A stretch of DNA of 64,000 nucleotides from Siphonodentalium dalli (GCA_032622095.1 CP136067.1:76972705-77036704), one strand, 5' to 3'. Shown: positions 39,931 to 52,320, numbered from the stretch's first letter. Notes: a model not told the origin generated them from the sequence alone. Numbers and translations: made by a program.

Positions 39931-42704
39931 AATAAATGTGTTTTAAAAATCTAGACGGAAAATATATGGGGTCAACGGGGGCATTCTCATCGCGCATTGA
40001 TATCTCATTCAGCAAACGAAGAAACCAATACGCAAACTCCATTTACGAATCTGCTCTAATTTTCTTCTTTTCCATTTCCATGGTTTTAGGTAGACATATA
40101 TATGATTATAGGGCACGAATCTCGTGATTATGTGACGTTTCAGTTAGGTTCTCTGTACACTGTATGTGATTTTATTCTAAGGTTGCAGTTGTCATATCAT
40201 GACCTTCGTCCAACATGTAAAGCCTGATAGTTCTGTGGCTATTTCATGGTGTTTATTCCACTGAGATATAAGCAACAAGTCGTTCTGCATTATATTTTCA
40301 TTTTATGATTTTAACGGAACTTTCGGAACAGCGTATTCGGAAAGGCAGGGTTAACACACTGCCGGTAATGAATTACCAAATATGACCATTTTGTCACTGG
40401 ATTAATGAATAGTGACAGATGAAAAGGGAACATTCCGCTAAAAGAACTAACAAGCAACGGTTCGCTGACAAGATACTAATGTTTTATTCATCACGGACCA
40501 TGTACAAATTTCCACATCCACCCTTAGAGCCTTCAGTGAGTGACAAAATTCAACACGAAATTATGCAAATTACGACACCTGCATGTAGGCTACTATCTAG
40601 TTCCTTCGCTTCCCACTTATGAACACGTCTGTCCTTGGCCGACGGCGTAGTTTCCCAAACGGCGTTGAGCAAAAACTAAATAAAAAAATATACTGACGTC
40701 CCATTCCCACCGAGATACAACTGTTGGTCATTGGCGATATGATATGGAACAGTGATGGGGTGGTATTTCTGTCAGATCTTGAGAATTGTCATTAAAGGGG
40801 GTGACGCACGTTTTGCATAAATCAAATATTTTCAACAAAGAATTTCTCTGGATCTGTTTGGCGAAAGATCTTGAATTTCACAGATCATCATCTTCATTGT
40901 ATATATAATCTGAGCAATTTATTAAGAGACGATATAAACAATGGATTTTAATACATTTGAAAGGATGAAATTATTTTTTTCATTTTTTCTCCCTCTCGGT
41001 ACCAAGCACGGCTAGAATAATTAATTCCACACAACACTCCAATCACCAAATAGCTTATTGTCTTGGCTCTATGAGAGTTAGATTTTTAATTGCGTAATAC
41101 AGCATCATACCCCCATATATTTATTATATGAAGAATAAAGCAGTAACAAATATTCCAGCCCAATGAAAACAAATGTGGCTATGTAGTGTGGTCTACCCAA
41201 GAAGGAGCAATCAACTGGTATTAGGCCACAGTGTTAAGAGATATGGTGGTCAATTGTAAGTTGGTTATGAACCCATGATCCAGAACTCATCTCAGTCAAA
41301 TTTTTCACTGATCAACAGGCATGACATGAACAATCTCAATTATAGGAAATTATTTATGGGCAGTTGAAATTAAACGTTAAATTTTATGAATCAAGAGCAA
41401 TTAAGGCTCCTCTCATGATTTTCAGATTTGATATCATGGATAGATGAACTGCACTTTTCTTTTGAAAAAAATATATAATATTTTACAGAAGTTCTTGGTA
41501 CCATAACACAGTGAAATTATATATTTTTCATACCATAAAAGTATAGTAAATGGGTTATAACATTCAATGGGTCGATGGTTCTTAACGGTTGTTTCACAAT
41601 AATCACTTGTATCAAATTTCACAAAGAAATTCCGGAAAATCCATTTTGAAATAGCAGGAAATTTTGGCAATATTTCCGAGAAATGTTTGACATATATTTG
41701 GGGTACTGGGGTGTTTTAATTGAATACCATGCAGTTACGACTATATCTTATACACAGAGTCGTTACAAATATAATTTAGGGATTCATAATCAGCGGACTA
41801 CCAAATCGGTTTGGAAATTGGACACAACACACGAACTCTCATTTCCTATATATCTCAACCAACCCCACGCTCCCATGCATGCAATATGATGCGCCATACG
41901 CTACCATATATCGTATGTCATGTTATTTCTGCTACATCATTATTCTGTTCCCCTGTGCCCAGACACATACAAGTTCATACTTGATAAAAACATATATCTG
42001 GCCCTACACCATGTACCCACACAAATACAATTGCAAAAACAAACATTAAATGCATATGTTCCCCCGTACCTATAGCCACATATATATTTACAAGTTCGCA
42101 TTGGGGGGAAAACATAAATGTCAATGTTTATGTGCAGTTTTGTGTAAAATTTAACCACATTACTACTATAATTTATTTCTTATTGTCGTTGGTTAAACAT
42201 AAATGGATTATTGTTTCAATAAAAGTTCGATACAATAGGTATTAGAAGAGTTACCACTAACACCTGCAATTTAAACTATAATATAATGAATGTTATCGTG
42301 CTCATGGGCCTGAACAGAGTAAACTAAAACTGTCGAGACCAGGTGTCCAAAGACTTTCCAAACAGCAACTGCTTCAAGCAACAGACATTTATACACGTGG
42401 GAGTTGTTTAGTAAGTTGAATATTGTCCAGAGACAATATGTCAACGTACAGCTTGATATTGTGGATATAAATATTGCAAGGGAGCTAAATGTGAATTGTT
42501 TGTCTGACTTAAGAAATATGCATGGCTATACTGCAATAATAATAACAATGACTTTGAGGCAGATATACTTTTCGAGTCTAATGTGGCATATTTGCACAGA
42601 TTTTTAGATTATGGGAAACGTTTCATGTTCTATCCCATACATGTTACTAGCAGGATTAGAACTAGGAGACTCTTCATTAAAATGAAATGAAAAACTACGG
42701 TGGG

Positions 42705-43184
42705 GTCATCGAATAGAAATGGAGAATAATCTGGCTCAAAGTAGTTATTATTTACAAATATTATATCCAAATTGACAACACACACATCATCGTTCTTATA
42801 TTAAGTAAGCGCAGTGTTTCTCGATGGCGAAATTGTTTTCGTTAGTTTATCGCCGACAGTTGCGTCCCGAATCGAGAAGTAAATATTTGCAATTGAGCGT
42901 AGTTCAGACGATGTTTTATATGGAGTGGTTCGGTCGGATTGATGGAGATTTTCAGCGATGTTAATAGAATGCAACATTCCTCCAGTTGGCATATATAGCG
43001 ACGGAATACTAGCATATAATATGTCTTTAAACGGACGGTTCAACCTTAACCTACGGAAATCTCGTTCCACAAAAAGGCGGTAACCACTAGCCATCACCTT
43101 TTTCGACCAAATCGGAAACATAATATGTGTTAAATTGCGTTGCCATTTTCTTACGAATACCACACCCATCCTTATATGTTCCAT
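42705..43184 (-). repeat. Duplicated segment copy 2, with a 127-codon open frame
   Basis: About 340 bp repeats the 36.5 kb segment. The minus-strand open frame 42801-43184 covers it and extends beyond it. Between copies the frame conserves IAENL...DRTTP, KTSS.LRSI.NIYFSIRDAT and DKLTK, but the first copy has a stop. No family is recognised. It is either a dispersed repeat that once coded for protein or a decayed duplicated exon. Confidence 0.5.
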
Positions 43185-43312
43185 ATAAGAAAAGTTACCA
43201 GCCGATCATCATTCTCATGGTTGCACGTTACATTCCAATATCGATGGTTCATCGCGGAACACGGTGATGAAGTTAATGGCACAATAGATATACCACAAAG
43301 CACGCAACCGTT

Positions 43313-43386
43313 GTGTTACATGTATGCGTGATGTTTGTGTTACATGTATGCGGTGATGTTTGTGTTACATGTATGCGGTGATGTTT
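43313..43386. repeat. 24-25 bp tandem repeat, three copies
   Basis: GTGTTACATGTATGCG(G)TGATGTTT starts at 43313, 43337 and 43362. The last two are identical and the first lacks one G. Confidence 0.95.
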
Positions 43387-44179
43387 GTGGAACTTAAGAT
43401 CGTTACCGATCGCCCATTCCTCGTGGATAATATCAAACGCCATTAAACAGTAAATTGGTCATTCGCAGGCAATAAATATACAGCGTTGTGGGTAATAATA
43501 TATTCTAGCACAATCGCGCGACTTTCGAGATTTTGCGTTATGAAATCCCAGAGGATCGGTCAATTCTCAATCACGTGTGACGCTATAAAGTTGTATAAAC
43601 TATAGTCCCCATGGTCCCATTGGGACGCATTTACGGGACGGTTCAAACGAACATCAGCTGACCATATTCAACATGCATGTTCTTAAAACGTATTTGGACG
43701 GCGGCTCCATTACATGGGCCGAGTATAGTGCAATTAAAAAAATAATTAAATAATAATAATAACTAAAATGAAATGTATAGCCGTCATTGGCAGTTTACTT
43801 TATTTCCTTTATTTGGCTTTAGAGCGTATGTAGTCGGGGTTAAAATCGACATCCGGGTATCAAATCTCCATGCATAGTTCACACCCGCGATGATATCTGA
43901 GGTAACTTATAATATAATCGGAGCATGCACGACCGACAACGCCAACCACCACGATCTCGCTATAGGTGGGGTGAATATAAAATGATTCCCAGAAACTACA
44001 CATATAAGCCTATATACACGTTTGATGTCGAATCCGGTTCAGCATGTAACATACTATTTATCTGTATACTTATTATTGCGGTACTATTCATGAAATAAAT
44101 ACCAACCTAACACTTTGATTTACTTTGCAGATAAACTTATACATGATTGTTAATACATATGTGTTGCATGTTGAAGACT

Positions 44180-44800
44180 CTATTTTCAAAGGTTACAACA
44201 TAACTGAAGTGTGGCGACAACATTTCAGTACTCTTGCCAAGCCTAAAGACTATGGTCTGTCCCACATCGCATTAGAATGTCACGTGAAGATGACTATAAT
44301 TATTTGAGACTTTGCGAACTAGCTCAGGCAATTATTGTAACAGTTGATGTTGCCATCATGTTGTTAAGGAGGTAACGGTGAAATTTAAAAATTCAAAGAT
44401 GTGGATATACATGGACTGTCAGTTGAACATCTAATAAATGCTGGTTATATATGATATATTAAGTTACTGGCAGATATCATTATTACCATACTGTTGCATG
44501 GACATATTTCAGGTGAGTTGATCTCTATTTATAAAAGCGAAGATGACAAGAAAGTTTCAACTAACGACAAGCATGGTTATCACGGGGGAAACGTGTGCTG
44601 TGCGACATTAGATGACCAATGTCCCTTTCAAAGAGGATTTACTCTGGGATGTTCTCCAAGACATATATAGTGCTTCAGTACTAGATGGAGTGATGCGCGA
44701 CTGTAAATATGCTAGACAGGCTATAGTATATATACATGATATTCCTGGATGAGAAGGCTGCTTTTTGTGATCTCTTATATATATATAATAATCAATATGC
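44180..44800 (+). pseudogene. Dead LINE fragment (reverse transcriptase fingers/palm start)
   Basis: Across shifting plus-strand frames one can read WRQHFSTLAKPKDYG (44205), then a region like the RT entry segment (HGHISGELISIYKSEDDKK, about 44500), then CPFQRGFTLGCSP (about 44620), then FLDEKAAFCDLL (about 44745), which resembles the FLDAK-AFD palm motif. The order and spacing match the N-terminal half of a non-LTR retrotransposon reverse transcriptase. Several stops and frameshifts make it non-functional. It lies antisense to the Hox transcript within its intron. Confidence 0.6.
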
Positions 44801-44899
44801 ATGACATAATTTATTAAATGTAGAACATCAATTGTGGATGCATGCATGGCTTTTTCCCATTGAGAATCACCAACGAAGAACAAATATGTTCCCTCTCGT

Positions 44900-47800
44900 G
44901 CATATACTCTGAGATATAATATTGATAAGTTGCATTTATTAAGACATCAATTTTGAAGGAGTTCTTCATACTTGAAACAGTGACAGTTTTAGGATATTCC
45001 ATTCAACAAAACGAAAGCCTTTTCCAGATAAATCTGGAGAAAACATTTTAAACAACAGATTTTAGGCAGAGCCTTAATATTTTAAACGGTGATGTCCGAT
45101 CGACATATATTCACGACTGTCGTTCTCGCCAAGAACGTGACCAATATAGATGAAATGTGCTTGTTGTACATTTGTCTTGAGGGAACAAATCCCGTGCGAT
45201 TTTAGTTCCAGAAATAAAACGTTTGAGACGGCAATTTGTAAACAATCGATTTGCACGTAAGTTCCCGTGATATCTATAACATCGAACATCAACATAATTG
45301 ACAATGAGAATTATCGGTCGATCAAGGTAATGACAGTTGAAGGACTTTCAGCCAATATAGGATGATTGATGGTGCCGAAGGCATGCTGTTTTCTGATGAA
45401 TTATCTTTTGACATGCGATTTTCTGTAAACCCGGTATGTGTATACACAAATGTACGGAAAATGATATAAACGTTTAATGGATGTGCACATTTCATTTTGT
45501 GATCTCACAAAGGGATTACTGAGGAAAGGTTTTATCACGAAACGCCAAATAGGACTAATGGTAATAACAGTAGATTGGGGTTAAAGAATTTATTCTGCAT
45601 TGTATGGGACTAACTATTTCCTTGATTTTGGAGGAATTTATATATTTTTTTCACTGGCGGGTATTTCATATATCTGTGTAAGTATGTATATATGAGACAT
45701 TGAGATTTGATTATGTGACACATACATATTCACAGGCATTATGTTGATCCCAATATATTCACCGGAACTCCAGATGATATTATAAATAATTTATTTACTG
45801 GAGATGTGTCACCATTATATCTCTACTTATGTTATGATATTTAGGTGATGAGAATAACAATTGAAAGGACAAAGGGACAGTGTTGTGGCCAGTCATTCGA
45901 AATTGTGCTTTTCGCTTTCCTTTGAAATTAATATCAATAGAAAATGGTTTATAAATATACGACATAAATGGAGATCACACGAGAACATGAGTTTAGATTA
46001 AAAGATGGTTGAATCCTGAAATTATTTTCGCTTTCGTCCGGTTCCGGGGCTTAAAATGAGTCGATAAATACGTTAAATCATATTTTGTGTATTTATCAAC
46101 TTATCTTATTCCTCCTAACACATTAATTTAGGCAGAATTTGAAGGTTCAAATGAGCTGTGTTCGTTTCAGATTAAACACATTGCTTTTATCACTTTTGCT
46201 TCGTTCCGGTGATCCAAACACTCCCATAAATATATAAATACTCTTTGTGTCTCGGAGATTCATTTTAAAATTACATCATTTCAGGTCACATTATATACTG
46301 CCTCGGAAGACAGAAAAGGCCCTTGACATGGAACACCAAAGCTACTCGTATTCTCTATTAATCTAATTATAGATACAATAATTTCTCACTGTTATCAGCT
46401 TCATTTATATTCTTAAAATGCCACGCATGTACATTTATCAGCTGTTTATCAACTTTGCGCACAAAAAGTTATATAAACACTTATTGTTCTACCATATCCA
46501 GAAAGAACAACACAAAACGCTCTTTAGTGACACCAGCCGATGTCATATGAGTGTTTTTTTTTAATACATTGACTGCATAATCATATAGGTATTCCATGTA
46601 TATATATGTATCAAATATTTTCATCGACGGATCCAGACGAAAGCGATACATTGCTATGCCCGAATAAAACCATGCACGAAGATTACGCTTCGCTTTAAAG
46701 ATCGTTGCGTGTTAGTTCTTTCCATGCAGATATGGTAAAAATAATGAGCGTTTGTATCATTTATGTACTGAAAATTGAATACAGATGATAAAGTTCTATA
46801 TCGAGGTAATGTGTGAATCCGTATAAAGAATACTAAGGAGATATACCACATTTTCGGTATAACTACACGATATAGTCTGGCGACTGTATATATAAAAAAG
46901 ATTTAAATATAACAGACAAGAGATTCAACAACGAAACACTTGAGGACAACAGGTGTTCAACTTAAAATTTGAAAATGTTTCGACAAGATTTGATACATGA
47001 GTACTTGTGGCACGTGCGTTGTGAATATAATTTGGACCGGTGGGTCTCTCGTGCACGGTGAAATTAATTCAGACAGGTAGCCCTGCGGACAGAGTGCGCC
47101 ATAACAATTACATCTTAGCACATGAATCCGCTATTTATCATCTGATAAACCAGACGAAACTAAATAAATGTTACATTTATGCATGCCCTGAGCGGGCTCG
47201 GCGCTCAAACCTAGAATATATTATGTATGCATATGAAGGAAATATTCTGATCTAAATTAGGCAAGGCGCATTTTATGGGTATTTTATGTGGATTTAAACA
47301 ACAGAACCAGATCTACACACTATGTCGCAACTTCCGAAATGCAGTTGCACATGCCTGCATCATATTTAAATACACATCGGAACTTATTAATGGTAGAATG
47401 AACGCTATTATATTTTTTATTATATATTTATTAATCACTTCATTGGAACGTATGATGCTGGTGACATCTGAATTCGTTTCTATATTTACTCACACCAGAC
47501 TATCAAACTACACAAACTCGGCGTTTTCAATCGGTGCAACGAATAATGCCACAGGACTAGAAGACGAAAGTTAATTTTCCTTCCTCTCTCTTTCGCGCGC
47601 TCTATCTCTCTCATTTCTTTTACATTTGAGGCCTTTGTGGCATTAAATTTGACGACCCGGGAAGTCATCAAAGTTGGTGTAACGTGTTAATTGCCTGTTA
47701 TTTACATTCTCGTGCCATTGATGGGGCAACATATTTTCTATGAGACTGTTCTACTACACTTAAAACAATACTGACACAGATTTTTATTCTAGCTGATTAA

Positions 47801-49186
47801 AATAATAATATTAGAAATAGTGTGTGCCAGAAGTATATAAGAATATTAATGTGGAACTCTGCATGGGGCTGTTTCTCAAAGTGAACACTTTTGCTCACAT
47901 TAATTTGCTGTACATTATACAGTTCGAATATATAGACTTTTTTCAACATCGTTAGTCAGCCTGGTCATCTCACCATGTCTGATTATTTCGCTCCTCAGAA
48001 ATGTATACACATATAGTTATAGTTAAACCTATAGCTCAAAACAGAAGTCGTATTATATATTCTTGAAGTTGTCTGTGTACTGGTGGTGATGAACCACTAG
48101 AATATGTACACATGCAGCATGCATTTTTATAAAATATATTAGCCTGCATGCAGGTGACATTATAATAAATAAATGAAGATGTATATCACTACTTCTATTA
48201 CTCAAATAATAATAAATAAATGAACAGTTATTTATTTATTTCTATTACTCAAAAGTTGAGTGTGATCTACTCGAGGAACAGACACATTGGAATTGAAATC
48301 TAATCGCGGCCATCGGCTTGATACTTTAATTATGGACACTCGTCCATTTAAGTGAGAAAATTATAGTACTCAGGTGCACAAATAGGGGTATGTTTATTAT
48401 TATTATTATACAAGTATAAGAGACTATAGTGAAGAAAAACAACCCCGTGATAATTCTGTTGTTGTATAATTTTTTTTCATCTTCCATGCATTAACTTTGT
48501 TTTTATGTAATCAATGTTTAACCTTTTTTTTAAACTGAACTTGAAATGTCTAGGAAATCAAACATAAAAGTGGAATTATTAAAACGTGCACCTTTTAATC
48601 GTACATGCAACCAAACTAGTTGGCTACAGTCACAATATTTTTAGAAAATGGATTGAGCGTAGAGACCCATCCACACTTTGACGGTAGACGACCACACACG
48701 CTTCCAATACACAGGGGACAAATAAACCTGTTCAATTTATTAAAGCAATAAGAATTTACTACAAATTTGTTAGAACCATGGGCGGGCGATCTGATCCTGC
48801 AACAATTGCTGCAACTTGTTCACACTTTGTATAATAGAAAATTGATAAAAAAAAGATCACTTATAATCAACAGGTTGCGTAAGAAATTGCGCGCGCAAAC
48901 CTAAATTATTATTTTTAATAAAACAAATTAATTATACCTTGGTAATTATTTTGTTATTTGTTTGAAGTTCAGGAAAATTTCCATGAATGATTTTGATTTT
49001 GTTACCCAAAATGACCGATGCGCAGGTGGTACTTTATGCGGGTAAAATTAAAAGCCGTGACTTTTTTATTTCTTTATCTAAAATGAGTATATACCAAATC
49101 TCACAAGAATGCATGTGAAGCACCTGCTTGAAAATTTATTATGTAGATAAATTCAAAATAAGCAAAAACAGGGAAGAAATAAAATA
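44900..49186. other. Intron 5' part, no recognisable gene
   Basis: AT-rich. It includes a small palindrome of AATAAATAAATGAACAGTTA-type sequence near 48220. An isolated ACGCTCTTTA box is near 46517 without a clear partner. This donor-proximal part of the intron shows few recognisable transposons. Confidence 0.5.
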
Positions 49187-49215
49187 TCAAACTGAAGGTA
49201 TGCTTATATCCTTAC

Positions 49216-49684
49216 CTCTGGAGCAAATCTGATAGGGGCTCATGCCTGTGTTTTTGTTGAAATCGAATGTAGCCGCCATATCAGCTGTCCCCCTCCAAGA
49301 GTTATCTAACATATTAAGTCTCTGTTGCCCGTTACAAGAGCAAGACATCGCACAGCAGCTTCGCTGACTATCGTCTCGCGATCCGTCCATATCGTTTCGC
49401 CCGGCATTCTGGCACGGTTTGTACAACAAACTCTCGTATCCAGTTTTAAAACCAGAGTCCCTTTGAAGGGCCTGATCGGACGTTTGTTGAGAATATAAAG
49501 ACTTCCAGTCATTTGAGTTGCTCTGTTTGGAAGATTCTGGAGGCAACGGATACATAGACGCTGTCGGGAAATATCCGGAAGGCCACGTTCCGTACATCGT
49601 CGGGTAATTCCGATCACAGTTCGATCCGTCCGAAGCTGATATCGCCGTTGGTAGATGCCAGCCCCTCAGAGCATATGGATTCAT
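49216..49684 (-). CDS. Post1: Posterior Hox gene (Post1-like), exon 1 (N-terminal region)
   Basis: This exon encodes the first 156 residues plus one base of a codon. The open frame extends upstream to 49720, but that start is TTG, directly preceded by an in-frame TAG at 49721-49723. The first ATG is at 49682-49684 (MNPYALRG...), with A at -3 and A at +4, and I take it as the start. The exon ends at a canonical donor, AGAG|GTAAGG, with the GT at 49215-49214. The protein is low-complexity and rich in Tyr, Ser, Pro, Asn and Gln (for example SGYFPTASMYPLPPESS), as in Hox N-terminal regions. It also has an odd Cys cluster, CCAMSCSC, near residue 115. No YPWM-type hexapeptide is present, which fits posterior Hox proteins. 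The phase-1 end matches the homeobox exon at 12732 exactly, and no homeobox exon for it is nearer. Linking the two exons is inference; I am fairly sure of it. Confidence 0.8.
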
Positions 49685-50110
49685 AATATTGTCACGCCGT
49701 CCGTATATAGATTTTGACAACTAGTTGTCAGATTTGAAGACAATCTGTTTGGTAGTCCGCCTAGTTCCGTTCGTTCTGATGACACTGCAGCGTGAAGCTT
49801 CATAGAAGTTTGTCTTTACAATTAGAAGAGTCGAAACTTTTGAGTATCGCTGATTTATTGAGTCGTCAAACTCGTAAAACACGAACGCGAGAGACGGACT
49901 CGGAACACACTGAATGCCTCGGCGAACCCACGTTGCTATTAGGGTCAAAATGTGTCGACGTTTTCGTAAGATACAGACTAAATATTCATTGCCTATCGCG
50001 AATAGTAGCGAGCTTGGCCACAAAAGCTCGCAATACGCCCTCCCACTGGGGAGTGATAGACACGATTAGGAGCGGTTTATTACCGTACTCGACGTCATAT
50101 CAATGCACTG
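49685..50110 (-). promoter_or_regulatory. 5' flank / probable 5' UTR and promoter region of the Hox gene
   Basis: This stretch immediately upstream of the ATG is visibly richer in G+C and CpG than its surroundings (clusters of cg around 49870-49990) and has none of the dispersed repeats seen elsewhere. That is the pattern expected of a 5' UTR and promoter. I see no convincing TATA box or initiator and cannot place the transcription start. A plus-strand open frame at 49792-50223 crosses it but resembles nothing known and is treated as a shadow. Confidence 0.4.
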
Positions 50111-50745
50111 ATAATGCAAAGGGAGGAGTTTATGTTAATAGTAACCAAGACTTCTATTCTACCACAATGTTACACGCTCTTCGTTTTCTTTACATTTTTG
50201 GTATATACGACATGTTCGGATAATTTGTTTGAAATACTAAATTTCGGATGCAAATATATACGAGTTTATATTGAAATATTTACATGTTACGTACGGACGA
50301 TACCATTCGTCAAATTACTGGATTTTGTGTTGCTGTATCTGCCAAAAAACCATTCTCATTCATTATTTTGTTGGACAATTTCTGAGAATTCATATATTTG
50401 TTTTCGAGATTCATGCTTATTTCGGCGATGCCAATAATTGCGACTTCGTCATGTATACCTGAATTATGATTGTTCAAATAATTATAATCGAATGATATGG
50501 TTGTTTATGACATTTCAGTTACGCTTGCCTATTAAAATTAGAATTTAAAAATTTGATCTGTATTTTTTTTTTAAACTACACGTGCAATGTTACAAGAAAC
50601 GAATTACTGAAACCAATAATCGACTCCTAGCTTTTTTATTTGGCTCCGAAACATAGCGATAAAACTGTGAAACTCTAAATTATATATACGTCGATAAATA
50701 CTTATGTACGATATCACGTTATGATCGCAAGTCTTGCACAAATAA

Positions 50746-50800
50746 ACGCTCTTTAATATCGATAATCATCGTGGACGAAAGCAAACATGTTCTTTATCAC
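50746..50800 (+). repeat. Paired ACGCTCTTTA-box element, copy 3
   Basis: ACGCTCTTTAAT near 50746 and ATGTTCTTTATC 41 bp later; the second box has diverged. Confidence 0.5.
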
Positions 50801-50917
50801 TGATGACAGTCTGGTAGCTCTTAGTGGTATATGTCATGCATAAAACACGTTAAAACTATTTATCTCTTATAAAAAACCGTCCACGAAACAGACATATAGA
50901 GATTCAGTGTTTGTTAA

Positions 50918-51299
50918 CCCTTTACCCAACAAACCGGCCAAATAAAGCTTCAACAGCCTAAAATATCTTCGGTCTGTCTCAATAGAACCATACAAATATG
51001 GATATCATTGGAACCGGCTCCTTGACCACATTGTGATAGTTACAGTTATGCCCTGTGCCAATGCATTCTCTTATATATGCGAGTCGACCAAAGGTCGCCT
51101 CACATATATAAGAGAATGCATTGGCCTAAAACAAATCTTTTTTTAACACTTTTTACCATTTTTTCTTACATTCTTTAACAATTTTATCATTTTTAATGTG
51201 TTAAGCCAATGCATTCTCTTATATATGCGAGGCGACCTATGGTCGACTCGCATATATAAGAGAATGCATTGGCACAGGGCCCTTCTGTTGGGTAAAGGG
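50918..51299. mobile_element. 382-bp piggyBac-like MITE with TTAA target duplication
   Basis: The ends are CCCTTTACCCAACA (50918) and TGTTGGGTAAAGGG (51299), flanked by TTAA at 50914-50917 and 51300-51303. Inside are two 76-bp arms, 51050-51125 and 51205-51280, that are inverted copies of each other. Each arm is also a near-palindrome (GCCAATGCATTCTCTTATAT…AGAATGCATTGGC). A TTAA duplication with CCC termini is the piggyBac signature. No transposase is encoded. Confidence 0.88.
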
Positions 51300-51640
51300 T
51301 TAACGGTATTTTTGAGGAATATCATGCTTGGGAGTGACAAATCGTAGGTATGTGGCATGGATGTAATTTGTAATTTAACTGCAATGAATTACTTGTTGTC
51401 AAATCTAATTGAGAGTAATTTGTAATTGGGCAATTTCTCAATAACAAGTATACATGCGCATACTATGTACATGTTGAGATAGATTTATTTGTGCAATATA
51501 CATAACAGTATACAGTTGTATACACTAAAGGTACAACATTATTGATATTGTACAGGGACTACATGGCCAATGCTGACCGTCTTCCAACAGTCCCTTAAAT
51601 AAATAACAAATTATCCACTATAATTATCAAATAATAATTA

Positions 51641-51791
51641 GAGGTTATTGCTTGGTTAGTTGGATATCGGCCGAGATATCAGCCCGAGGTAATTTCAATA
51701 TCATCCTGAGACCGAAGGTCGAAGGCTGATATGAAGTTACGGAGGGCTGTACATGTCTCGGCCGATATCCAACTAACCAAGTAATAACCTC
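51641..51791. mobile_element. ~150-bp fold-back element
   Basis: GAGGTTATTGCTTGGTTAGT at 51641, continuing TGGATATCGGCCGAGA, is matched by its complement at 51755-51791 with one mismatch (TCTCGGCCGATATCCAACTA…). The inner part pairs imperfectly too. AT-rich flanks obscure any target duplication. Confidence 0.8.
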
Positions 51792-52057
51792 GCTATTAAT
51801 TAAATACGATGTTGAAAAGTAGTAAATGTGTGTGTGTGACCACGCACGTTATATGTCCGAGTAGATATTCACGATTTCCAGGCGAATAAAACATGAAGAT
51901 AAATTGCCAAAAGTGGAACACCAAGCGAGCATGGCATATGCCCCCGAGTTTAGAGAATAGGCAATACATAGAGGAAACATGGTGCTTTTAATAAGTTGAA
52001 GAAGGTCCACAACCCTTGTCTACTCTGTTAACATTTAAGGCTGCAAATTTAAACTGG

Positions 52058-52320
52058 ACTTAAACGGACATGGCTCATTCGAACCTCAAAATTGTTTTCT
52101 ACGTTATTTGGAGCGATGAATACGATAGGTCGATAAATAAAGGAACCATTAATATACCGGCTTCATGAGCTCTGAAAACACTTGCCAAAGTCACAGCCAT
52201 TTTTCAGCCGTTTTCAACTTTTCGCCAGAAGTCAGACAAACGCACTTTATTGCTAACATATCAGGTATAGACTACCGCGAAACGCTCTTTTCTGTTCCAT
52301 GTCGTGCAAATGGCTGTTTT
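52058..52320 (+). repeat. Longer repeat carrying the paired-box element, copy 2
   Basis: Matches 38345-38610: ATATACCGGCTTCATGAGCTC, then AGTCACAGCCATTTTTC, ACGCACTTTATTGCTAACAT, and AAACGCTCTTTTCTGTTCCA 42 bp after the first box. Same orientation. Confidence 0.75.

Larger units (their letters stand above)
12733..49215 (-). other. Inferred 36.5 kb intron of the posterior Hox gene
   Basis: The boundaries are a GTAAGG donor at 49215 and a T-rich tract plus CAG acceptor at 12733. Exon 1 ends with one base of a codon and exon 2 begins with AA before ATG, giving GAA (Glu) and an uninterrupted frame. A single intron just before the homeobox is the usual Hox gene structure. The length is large for an invertebrate Hox intron and the interior is full of mobile-element remnants, each listed separately. 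The alternative is that the exons belong to different genes or that unseen small exons intervene. A cDNA or RNA-seq read spanning the junction would settle it. Confidence 0.75.

Noticed and set aside
42801-43184. A real exon of an unknown gene
   Set aside because: The related copy at 36.5 kb has a stop in the same frame and no family is recognised. Kept only as a repeat and a finding.
49685-49720. Twelve extra N-terminal codons upstream of the Hox ATG
   Set aside because: The upstream start would be TTG directly after an in-frame TAG. The ATG at 49684 is the first normal start.
49792-50223. 143-codon plus-strand open frame opposite the Hox 5' flank
   Set aside because: No recognisable domain or similarity. 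Its length is explained by the lower stop density of the GC-richer promoter region, and no splice or start context supports it.
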